This document shows, piece after piece, positions 1-5,904 of a stretch of 12,197 nt of DNA (the stretch's first letter is position 1; each line of letters begins with the position of its first letter). The stretch lies in contig JAITTK010000046.1 of the NCBI GenBank assembly GCA_031287135.1, positions 1-12,197 on the forward strand, given 5' to 3'. This DNA is from Candidatus Methanoplasma reticulitermitis (GTDB lineage: Archaea > Thermoplasmatota > Thermoplasmata > Methanomassiliicoccales > Methanomethylophilaceae). The notes beneath the pieces were generated by a model. That model ran no database searches. It was given only the letters and a program-made list of their open reading frames with translations, and was not told the origin of the DNA. The position numbers and the translations under genes are program-made.

Positions 1-63
1 GCCGATGGCCCCGTATTCCGGGAACGCCGGATTTACAATACGTCCGCATTCCGATGTTCGCAA
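1..63. other. Left edge, no assignable gene
   Basis: No recognisable gene is present before the rtcA promoter. Several readings stay open across the edge: a plus frame that closes with TGA at 101-103, four bases before rtcA; another plus frame that runs into rtcA; and a minus-strand reading beginning ATG at 49-47 (MRTYCKSGVPG...) and leaving the window. The last would be leaderless about 23 bases from the same AT-rich TATA region. None matches a family I know, so no product is proposed. Confidence 0.2.
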
Positions 64-80
64 GGTTATAAGATATATAT
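64..80 (+). promoter_or_regulatory. TATA-like promoter element for rtcA
   Basis: An AT-rich stretch (ggttataagatatatat) stands out in GC-rich surroundings, 28-44 bases upstream of the rtcA ATG. An archaeal TATA box normally lies about 25 bases before the transcript start, which would place the start near 95-101 and give a leader of only about 10 bases. The run is close to symmetrical, so it could also serve a divergent gene to the left. Confidence 0.55.
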
Positions 81-107
81 CGTACTCGGCATTATACTGG
101 TGATAAC

Positions 108-1139
108 ATGCTTGAGATAGACAGTTCGAGAGGAGAGGGCGGAGGGCAAATGGTCCGAACATCCGTGGCGCTGTCTGCGATCACAGGCATCCCTACCAGA
201 CTTACGCGCATCAGGGAGAACCGGCCGACCAACGGACTGTCCAAACAGCACACGACGGCGATAAACGCGGTTGCCATGATGACGGGGTCGAGGGTCGAAG
301 GCAACACGGTCGGGTCCAGCGAATTGACATTCTACCCGGGGAACGAAGAGCACTCGTGCCTGAAGATGGACATAGGTTCCGCCGGAAGCATCAGCCTGGT
401 GCTCCAGGCCGTATTGCTGGCGGCCAGGAACAACAAAGAGACACTGAACATAGACATAACCGGCGGGACCAATGTCATGTGGGCCCCTCCGCTGGATTCC
501 TATGAACTGGTCCTATTCCCCCTCATGAAAAGGATGGGCATAAACGCCGCTCTGAATATACTGGAAAGGGGATTCTACCCGATAGGGGGCGGACATGTGT
601 CGGTATCCATGGACGCCATCGGCAGGATCTCCCCTCTGGAACTCAATGACCTCGGGAGGCTGAAGAAGATAAAGATAAGGTGCTTCGTGCAACATCTCTC
701 CGAAAGGATAACCAGAGAGATGGTCAATGCCTGCCTCGACACCCTCGGAGACGGATATACCACGGAAGTGGAGATGCAGAACTGCTCCGGGAACTCGAGG
801 GGCGCCGGGCTCGTCCTCGTCGCGGATTATGAGCACGGACGGCTCTCAAGCAATGTACTCACCTCGAGGGGGCACTCGGCCGAACAGTCCGGCATCGATG
901 CCGCCAATGATCTCCTCCAGGAGATGACGAACGGGTCCACGATGGACGTGCACACCGCGGACCAGCTGCTCCCCTACATGGCGATGGCCGAAGGGAAGAG
1001 CAGTTTCGTGGTTTCCCGCATAAGCAAGCACCTCCTCAGCCAGATGGACACGCTGGAGTCTTTTCTGAACGTGAGGTTCGGAGTGGAGAGGAAGAGCGAC
1101 GGATATCACTTCTCGGTCTCCTCGGAGGGATATCCGTGA
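108..1139 (+). CDS. rtcA: RNA 3'-terminal phosphate cyclase
   Basis: The protein of 343 residues matches the RtcA family in length and motifs. RtcA uses ATP to turn the 3'-phosphate of RNA into a 2',3'-cyclic phosphate through an adenylated histidine. Visible are the N-terminal glycine-rich signature RGEGGGQ (residues 8-14) and the C-terminal segment DVHTADQLLPYMA, whose His282 corresponds to the nucleotidylated histidine. GSAGSISLVLQ (around 90-100) is also typical of the family. The ATG at 108 is preceded by a short SD (ggtgat, 99-104). The last bases overlap the next gene (GTGA), and an SD for that gene (ggaggga) lies inside the rtcA 3' end, so the two are probably co-transcribed and coupled. 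No RtcB ligase is nearby. A role in RNA end repair or processing is known for the family; the target here is unknown. Confidence 0.93.
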   Translation: MLEIDSSRGEGGGQMVRTSVALSAITGIPTRLTRIRENRPTNGLSKQHTTAINAVAMMTGSRVEGNTVGSSELTFYPGNEEHSCLKMDIGSAGSISLVLQAVLLAARNNKETLNIDITGGTNVMWAPPLDSYELVLFPLMKRMGINAALNILERGFYPIGGGHVSVSMDAIGRISPLELNDLGRLKKIKIRCFVQHLSERITREMVNACLDTLGDGYTTEVEMQNCSGNSRGAGLVLVADYEHGRLSSNVLTSRGHSAEQSGIDAANDLLQEMTNGSTMDVHTADQLLPYMAMAEGKSSFVVSRISKHLLSQMDTLESFLNVRFGVERKSDGYHFSVSSEGYP

Positions 1140-1768
1140 GACCGTTCGTGCATGTGAACTGCGCTATGTCCGCCGACGGGAAAATAGCGGGTGCGGACAG
1201 GAAACAGGTCAGGATATCCTCGGATGAGGATAAGAACAGGGTCAGGAACCTGAGGAAGAAGTATGATGCGATACTTGTCGGTGTCGGGACCGTGCTCGCC
1301 GACGACCCCCACCTTACCGTGAAGGAGCTGGATTACAACACGAATCCCATCAGGATCGTGATAGATCCCCGGGGCAGGACCCCGGACGACGCGATGGTCC
1401 TGGACGAACGGGCGCCCACCGTCATGGTGACATCCCGGGAATGCGACAGGGAATGGGACTGCGAAGAGACCATACGCTTCGGCGGCGAACTCAGGCTGTC
1501 GGAGATACTCGGGATATTGGCTGAGGATATCGGAATCGAGAGCATCCTCGTGGAAGGGGGCGGAGAAACGATAGCCCATTTCTTCAGAGAGGGGCTTGTG
1601 GACAGATACACCGTATTCGTGGGGGGATCGATCATAGGCGGACGGACTGCCCCGACCCCCGTTGACGGTGACGGATGGGTCGCCGAGGGGGGTGTGGATC
1701 TCGTCCTCAGAGACACCGAGGTCCTCGGCAACGGTGTCGTGCTGACGTTCGAGCCCAAAACAAAATGA
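1136..1768 (+). CDS. arfC: 2,5-diamino-6-ribosylamino-pyrimidinone 5'-phosphate reductase
   Basis: This 210-residue protein is a stand-alone RibD C-terminal (dihydrofolate-reductase-like) domain. In archaea this enzyme uses NAD(P)H to reduce the ribosyl group of the diaminopyrimidine intermediate to ribityl, before deamination, in the pathway to riboflavin; in methanogens the same branch supplies the deazaflavin of F420. Seen in the sequence are the N-terminal NCAMSADGKIA (8-18), VGVGTVLADDPHLTV (48-62), RIVIDPRGR (73-81) and the nucleotide-binding ILVEGGGE (137-144). There is no deaminase domain, which separates it from bacterial bifunctional RibD and places it with yeast Rib7 and archaeal reductases. 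The GTG start at 1136 overlaps the rtcA stop by four bases and has ggaggga about six bases upstream. Functional links to RtcA are not obvious; the overlap says only that they are expressed together. Confidence 0.9.
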   Translation: MRPFVHVNCAMSADGKIAGADRKQVRISSDEDKNRVRNLRKKYDAILVGVGTVLADDPHLTVKELDYNTNPIRIVIDPRGRTPDDAMVLDERAPTVMVTSRECDREWDCEETIRFGGELRLSEILGILAEDIGIESILVEGGGETIAHFFREGLVDRYTVFVGGSIIGGRTAPTPVDGDGWVAEGGVDLVLRDTEVLGNGVVLTFEPKTK

Positions 1769-1785
1769 CATCCTTGCGCTAATGC

Positions 1786-1793
1786 CTTATAAT
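1786..1793 (+). promoter_or_regulatory. TATA-like element for the mtnA unit
   Basis: cttataat lies in the 59-base gap between the reductase and mtnA. Counting about 25 bases downstream puts the transcript start near 1815, just before the SD of mtnA. This suggests that mtnA starts a separate transcription unit with a very short leader. Confidence 0.5.
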
Positions 1794-1813
1794 CCTACTC
1801 AATTGACAGAACC

Positions 1814-1822
1814 GGGAGAGGT
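1814..1822 (+). promoter_or_regulatory. SD that selects the mtnA TTG start
   Basis: gggagaggt ends five bases before TTG at 1828. The first in-frame ATG, at 1861, has no correctly spaced SD (aaggat directly abuts it). The SD, together with the N-terminal homology expected of the family, favours the TTG. Confidence 0.6.
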
Positions 1823-1827
1823 CCGTT

Positions 1828-2832
1828 TTGAAGGTGAGGACAGAAGATGGCATCAAGGATATGAGCGCGGTATGGTTCGATGGCGGGAAGGTCATGATGA
1901 TCGACCAGAGGGAACTCCCTCACAGCATCAGGATCACCGGTTTCGATGATTACGGGGATGTGGTGGAGGCCATCCGCAACATGACCGTGAGAGGTGCGCC
2001 GTCGATAGGTGCCGCGGCCGCTTATGCGATGTGCCTCGCGGCCCTTTCCGGAGCAGATATGGACAAGGCATCCGCGGATATCAAGGCCGCCAGGCCAACC
2101 GCCAACGACCTGTTCTTCGCGACCGATCATATGCACCGGCTCATAAAGGACGGACAGGACCCGGTCACGGCCGCCGAGGATTACGCGAACATGATCATAT
2201 GGAAATGCACCCGGATAGGAGAGCACGGTTCCAAACTTATAAAGGACGGCATGAGGATCATGACACACTGCAACGCGGGGGCGCTCGCGACCGTCGACGT
2301 GGGCACCGCGCTGGCTCCTATGAGGAAGGCCCGGGACGAGGGAAGACGGTTTTTCGTATACGCCTCGGAGACGAGACCCAGACTCCAAGGTATGCAGCTC
2401 ACCGCATGGGAGCTCAATCAGGAGGGGATCGACCATGCCATAATCCCCGACGGTGCCTCCGCATACTACATGGAGAAAGGTGTCGACCTTATAATAACGG
2501 GTGCGGACCGGATAACGGCCAACGGGGACTTCGCCAACAAGATCGGGACGTTGGACAAGGCGATAGCCGCAAAATACTTCGGCATACCGTTCTATGTCGC
2601 CGCACCTATATCGACATTCGACTTCGATACCGGGACCGGCGGAGACATAGTGATCGAGCAGAGGTCCGAGAGGGAGGTCACGGAGATCGCGGGGGTGAGG
2701 ATAGCCCCCGAGGGGTCCCCGGCCCTTAATCCGGCGTTCGACGTGACCCCCGCCGGGCTCGTCACCGGCTTCATAACCGAGAACGGGATTCTGGACCCGA
2801 AAGATATCAGGATGGTGCTGGACGATGAATGA
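1828..2832 (+). CDS. mtnA: S-methyl-5-thioribose-1-phosphate isomerase
   Basis: The 334-residue protein belongs to the MtnA/eIF2B-alpha fold. MtnA converts the aldose methylthioribose 1-phosphate to the ketose methylthioribulose 1-phosphate in salvage of methylthioadenosine. Diagnostic segments are MTVRGAPSIGAAAAY (52-66), THCNAGALAT with catalytic Cys148, ETRPRLQGMQLTAWEL (181-196), and GADRITANGDFANKIGT with catalytic Asp227. RGAP, HCNAGALAT and the FANKIGT tail favour MtnA over the related archaeal ribose-1,5-bisphosphate isomerase. The start is a TTG chosen by its SD and promoter spacing. The gene overlaps the following aldolase by eight bases (ATGAATGA), so the two enzymes are probably made together and act in sequence. 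The MtnA call is strong by motif. Whether the substrate is methylthioribose or 5-deoxyribose 1-phosphate cannot be decided from sequence. Confidence 0.9.
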   Translation: MKVRTEDGIKDMSAVWFDGGKVMMIDQRELPHSIRITGFDDYGDVVEAIRNMTVRGAPSIGAAAAYAMCLAALSGADMDKASADIKAARPTANDLFFATDHMHRLIKDGQDPVTAAEDYANMIIWKCTRIGEHGSKLIKDGMRIMTHCNAGALATVDVGTALAPMRKARDEGRRFFVYASETRPRLQGMQLTAWELNQEGIDHAIIPDGASAYYMEKGVDLIITGADRITANGDFANKIGTLDKAIAAKYFGIPFYVAAPISTFDFDTGTGGDIVIEQRSEREVTEIAGVRIAPEGSPALNPAFDVTPAGLVTGFITENGILDPKDIRMVLDDE

Positions 2833-3430
2833 ACGGTTCGCACGAAGCAAACTGGCGGAGGTGTGCAAACTCCTCTATGACAGGAATCTGACCGTATCCG
2901 CAGGCGGGAACATGAGCCTTCGCCTGAATGACGATGAGTTCATAATAACGCCCACCGGAAGGAACAAGGGATCGCTGAGGCCCGACGAGATGGTGTTGAT
3001 GAACATGAAGGGGAAAGTGCTTTCAGACGGCAGACCGTCCATGGAAAAGGGTTTCCACATGGCATTGTTCAGGTCGAACCCCGACACCGCCTCTGTCATA
3101 CACTGCCATCCCCTTTATTGCACCGCGCTTGCGGTGAGGGGGGAGAGGATCCGGAGCGCGCTTACCCCCGAAGGTGTCATCCTCCTCGGAGATGTGCCTA
3201 TGATCGGCTATTTCACTCCTGGATCGAAGAAACTCGCGGATGCGATCGCGGAACATTCCTCATCCAAGGCCATGCTGATGGAGAGGCACGGCGCGATAAC
3301 ACAGGGCGGGTCGCTCGAGGAGTCCTTCAACAGGATGGAAGAGCTGGAATTCCAGGCCAGGCTGCAGATGCTGGTCGGCGATGCCGGAGAACTCCCGGCG
3401 TCGGAGATAAAGAAACTCCTGAAGGTGTGA
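2825..3430 (+). CDS. Class II (zinc) aldolase, fuculose-1-phosphate aldolase / Ald2 type
   Basis: The 201-residue protein is a single class II aldolase/adducin domain. Zinc-site residues are all present: catalytic Glu74 (MEKGFH), His93 and His95 (HCHP), and His155 (MERHG). These nearly coincide with Glu73, His92, His94 and His155 of E. coli FucA. Phosphate-binding segments SAGGN (25-29) and TPTG (42-45) are intact. Such enzymes split ketose 1-phosphates into dihydroxyacetone phosphate and an aldehyde. The eight-base overlap with mtnA suggests that the substrate is the MtnA product, methylthioribulose or 5-deoxyribulose 1-phosphate. An alternative is fuculose-1-phosphate cleavage to lactaldehyde, a role proposed in methanogens for making the lactate part of F420. 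An MtnB-type dehydratase shares the fold, but the active site here looks like an aldolase. Family assignment is firm; substrate is inference. Start ATG 2825 has ggtg seven bases upstream. Confidence 0.87.
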   Translation: MNERFARSKLAEVCKLLYDRNLTVSAGGNMSLRLNDDEFIITPTGRNKGSLRPDEMVLMNMKGKVLSDGRPSMEKGFHMALFRSNPDTASVIHCHPLYCTALAVRGERIRSALTPEGVILLGDVPMIGYFTPGSKKLADAIAEHSSSKAMLMERHGAITQGGSLEESFNRMEELEFQARLQMLVGDAGELPASEIKKLLKV

Positions 3431-3434
3431 TATC

Positions 3435-4517
3435 ATGGCAATGCTGGTTACGAAATGGTTCGGGGTGTTCCTGATCGATGAGAAGAGCGGGAAGGTCATA
3501 GACAAACGGCTGATGCCCGATGACCCGGACCTCATAGCGGAGAAATTGGCGTCGATGCAGAGGGGTTCCGTTCTCGAGGAGGAGAGGGAACTCGCCGGAA
3601 GGTTCCCGAGGGTGTTCGTATCCAGCAGCAGGCAGTCGGAACTCGGCAAACCGGTATTCTACGATTCCTCTTTCCTCGATGCGTCATCGTTCGGATTCAG
3701 CGAGAAGACCATGCACAGCGCCATGATCGGTCTCGGAAAACTGAGAACGTCCGAGCCTGTGCCGAGGGACCGGAACCTCGTGCATGCAATAAGGGGGCTG
3801 GATGACCTCATAGAAAGCTCCAACCTCCTGAACGAGAGGCTCCATGAGTGGTACGGGATGCATTTCCCGGAACTGTCCGACATAGCAAAGGATGACTCGT
3901 ATGCCCGACTGATATGCGATAACGGGGACAGGGAAAGCATAATGAATGAACTCGATCTGGATATCAGTTCGATCGGTTCCGACATGGATGACGACGATCT
4001 GAAGGCGGTGATGGGACTGGCAGACAAGATCATCAGACTGTATGAGGAGAAAGAGACGATGGAGCATTACATAGCGGATATAGCCTCGAAGACCGCTCCG
4101 AACATGTGCTCCGTGATTGATGCCCCGCTCTCCGCACGGCTGATATCGCTGGCCGGCGGGTTGGAGAGGCTGTCTTCGCTCCCTTCGTCAACTGTACAGC
4201 TTCTGGGCGCGGAGAAGGCCATGTTCCGGCATCTCAAATCAGGTAAACGCCCTCCCAAACACGGGGTCATATATCAGCATCCGGACATCCACAGGTCTCC
4301 ATACTGGCAGAGGGGCAAGATAGCCAGAGCCCTTGCCGGGAAGATACTGATCGCGGCGAAGATAGATGCCAACAACGGCCGGTTCATGGGAGACATCCTG
4401 AAGAAGGAATTCGAGACACGTGTCGATGACATACGGAGACGATATCCCGAAGCCCCTAAAAAATCACATAGCCAGAATGCGCACGGAAAGAAACGCGGAA
4501 GCAAACAGAGGCGTTGA
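3435..4517 (+). CDS. nop5: Nop5, C/D-box RNP core protein (Nop56/58 homologue)
   Basis: This 360-residue protein is the archaeal counterpart of eukaryotic Nop56/Nop58. It bridges L7Ae-bound C/D-box guide RNA and the methyltransferase fibrillarin, so that target rRNA and tRNA are 2'-O-methylated. The N-terminal domain (1-110) would bind fibrillarin, a NOSIC/coiled-coil region follows (about 111-220), and the Nop domain begins near 220. The strongest signature is APNMCSVID (221-229), ARLISLAGGLERL (234-246), QLLGAEKAMFRHL (255-267), then PPKHGVIYQHP (273-283). The tail from about 341 is Lys/Arg-rich and probably disordered. The gene starts four bases after the aldolase stop; its SD (ggtgtgat) overlaps that stop, so it is probably co-transcribed with mtnA. 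Fibrillarin, often the next gene in archaea, is not adjacent. Confidence 0.95.
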   Translation: MAMLVTKWFGVFLIDEKSGKVIDKRLMPDDPDLIAEKLASMQRGSVLEEERELAGRFPRVFVSSSRQSELGKPVFYDSSFLDASSFGFSEKTMHSAMIGLGKLRTSEPVPRDRNLVHAIRGLDDLIESSNLLNERLHEWYGMHFPELSDIAKDDSYARLICDNGDRESIMNELDLDISSIGSDMDDDDLKAVMGLADKIIRLYEEKETMEHYIADIASKTAPNMCSVIDAPLSARLISLAGGLERLSSLPSSTVQLLGAEKAMFRHLKSGKRPPKHGVIYQHPDIHRSPYWQRGKIARALAGKILIAAKIDANNGRFMGDILKKEFETRVDDIRRRYPEAPKKSHSQNAHGKKRGSKQRR

Positions 4518-4528
4518 TCCGGGTTCGC

Positions 4529-4541
4529 AAAATATATTTAA
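4529..4541 (+). promoter_or_regulatory. TATA-like promoter element for the aIF5A unit
   Basis: aaaatatatttaa lies 12 bases after the nop5 stop in a GC-rich context. A transcript start about 25 bases downstream (near 4560) would leave roughly 100 bases of leader before aIF5A, clearly longer than the other leaders inferred here. Confidence 0.6.
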
Positions 4542-4570
4542 GGGGAGGAGGGATAGGGACTCCGATAACA

Positions 4571-4645
4571 ATGCAGCCAATATCCGGAATATCTAAGTTC
4601 ATCCCGTGTTTCAGAAGGGAGCTGGACTGCCGGCCGACAGCATGA
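4571..4645 (+). other. Possible 24-codon upstream ORF in the aIF5A leader
   Basis: The leader between the TATA box and aIF5A contains an ATG at 4571 opening 24 codons (MQPISGISKFIPCFRREL...) that end with TGA at 4643-4645. This is just ahead of the aIF5A SD (gaggt, 4648-4652). The ATG lies about 10 bases after the predicted transcript start and has no SD, so it would be translated in near-leaderless fashion if at all. The peptide matches nothing I recognise. It may be a chance ORF; its position is the reason to list it. Confidence 0.25.
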
Positions 4646-4658
4646 ATGAGGTAATAAA

Positions 4659-5036
4659 ATGTGGGAAATGAAAGAGATCAGGGAATTGAAGGTCGGGAGA
4701 TACGTCAACATTGACGAGTCCCCCTGCAAGATCATATCGATCAGTACATCGAAACCGGGAAAACACGGGTCCGCGAAGGCCAACATCGAGGCCGCGGACA
4801 TTTTCACAGGCGCGAAGAAGTCGATCAACGCCCCGGTCAGCACAAAGGTCCAGGTTCCCCAGATAGACAAGAGGAAGGGACAGGTCCTGTCGATACAGGG
4901 TGACGAGGTCCAGATAATGGATCTCGAGACCTTCGAGACATTCTCGATGGCCATCAATGCCGATCACGAGAGTCCCCTCGAAGAAGGCGGAGAGGTCATG
5001 TACCTCGTCGCCATGGGCAAGAACAAACTCATGTGA
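4659..5036 (+). CDS. eif5A: Translation factor aIF5A (hypusine-containing)
   Basis: The protein of 125 residues is archaeal IF5A, the homologue of eukaryotic eIF5A and bacterial EF-P, which relieves ribosomes stalled at difficult peptide bonds. The N-terminal SH3-like domain carries the exposed loop STSKPGKHGSAKA; Lys35 in PGKHG is the residue expected to become hypusine (or deoxyhypusine) through deoxyhypusine synthase using spermidine. The C-terminal OB fold runs from about residue 70 (VPQIDKRKGQVLSIQGD). The ATG at 4659 is preceded by gaggt with six bases of spacing; two upstream ATGs (4571, 4642) are out of this frame or end quickly. The next gene, an agmatinase homologue, starts nine bases after the stop. 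The pairing fits a shared need for polyamine. Confidence 0.95.
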   Translation: MWEMKEIRELKVGRYVNIDESPCKIISISTSKPGKHGSAKANIEAADIFTGAKKSINAPVSTKVQVPQIDKRKGQVLSIQGDEVQIMDLETFETFSMAINADHESPLEEGGEVMYLVAMGKNKLM

Positions 5037-5045
5037 GGCGGTCCC

Positions 5046-5903
5046 GTGTCATATGGGATATCCTACGCGGGGGCAGAGTCGGACTACGATTCCGCCGATG
5101 CATTCATTTTGGGTATCCCGTATGACCGGACATCAAGTTTCAAGGCAGGTGCCAGAGAGGCGCCTTTCCACATACGGCGGGCATCGTACAATTTTGAGGA
5201 GATCCATTTCGAACATGGTCTGGATCTTCCTTCCCTGAACATATTCGACCAGGGGAACTGCGAAGATTTCTTCTCACCTGAAGACATGATGGATGAGGTC
5301 GGGTTCTTCATGGCCCCGGCGATAAGGGACGGGAAATTCACCGTCGCGATCGGAGGCGAACACTCCGTGAATATACCGATAATGAGATGTTTCGGAGATG
5401 ATGTGGCCCTTCTGACCATAGATGCCCATCTTGATTCGAGGGACGAATACATGGGTACGGTATACAGCCATGCGTGCGTAACGAGACGCGCCGCCGAGCA
5501 TCTGGGCATCGATAATGTTTTCGCACTCGGTGTCAGATCCGTCTCGCGGGAGGAACTGGAAAGAGATGATGTAGTACATCACATAACCTCATTCGAGATA
5601 AAGGAGAAAGGGATCGAATGGGCGGTCAGGACTGCACTGGAGACCGTTGAAAACGAACGTGTCTATCTTTCTTTGGACATAGACGGCATAGACCCTGCGT
5701 TCGCGCCGGGTACCGGCACGCCGGAACCTTTCGGCCTTGATCCCATGGACGTCAAGAAGGCGATCGGCCTCATCGGAGAGAGGCTGGCGGGCTTCGATGT
5801 CACGGAAGTCTGTCCTCCGGCCGACCCTTCGGGCATAACCTCGGTGCTCGCGGCCAGGTACATCAACGAAGCCCTCGCCGTCCATGCGAGGAATATCATC
5901 TGA
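5046..5903 (+). CDS. speB: Agmatinase (ureohydrolase family)
   Basis: The 285-residue protein is a manganese-dependent ureohydrolase. Agmatinase cleaves agmatine to putrescine and urea on the route to spermidine. The binuclear metal ligands are all present: His106 in GGEHS, Asp126, His128 and Asp130 in DAHLD, and Asp211 and Asp213 in SLDIDGIDPAFAPGTGTPEP. His142 (SHAC) fits the conserved loop. The start is GTG at 5046, with gaggcggt (5035-5042) overlapping the aIF5A stop as SD, so it is probably co-transcribed with aIF5A. Family members include arginase, formiminoglutamase and guanidino-acid hydrolases; the neighbouring polyamine-dependent factor and the conserved motifs favour agmatinase. 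Its stop lies one base from the stop of the convergent glmM. Confidence 0.87.
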   Translation: MSYGISYAGAESDYDSADAFILGIPYDRTSSFKAGAREAPFHIRRASYNFEEIHFEHGLDLPSLNIFDQGNCEDFFSPEDMMDEVGFFMAPAIRDGKFTVAIGGEHSVNIPIMRCFGDDVALLTIDAHLDSRDEYMGTVYSHACVTRRAAEHLGIDNVFALGVRSVSREELERDDVVHHITSFEIKEKGIEWAVRTALETVENERVYLSLDIDGIDPAFAPGTGTPEPFGLDPMDVKKAIGLIGERLAGFDVTEVCPPADPSGITSVLAARYINEALAVHARNII

Positions 5904-5904
5904 A

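Noticed and set aside
1795..2868. Long minus-strand reading opposite mtnA
   Set aside because: The mtnA strand carries all catalytic motifs. The antisense protein is low-complexity in character and arises from GC-rich codon bias.
4542..4658. tRNA or C/D-box guide RNA in the aIF5A leader
   Set aside because: No acceptor stem or T-loop can be paired. One box C-like stretch (atgaatga) does not match the consensus and has no partner boxes, and only a three- or four-pair hairpin near 4621-4641 was found.
4538..4957. Minus-strand reading covering the aIF5A leader and coding region
   Set aside because: The plus strand encodes aIF5A with the hypusine loop. The opposite reading has no family features.
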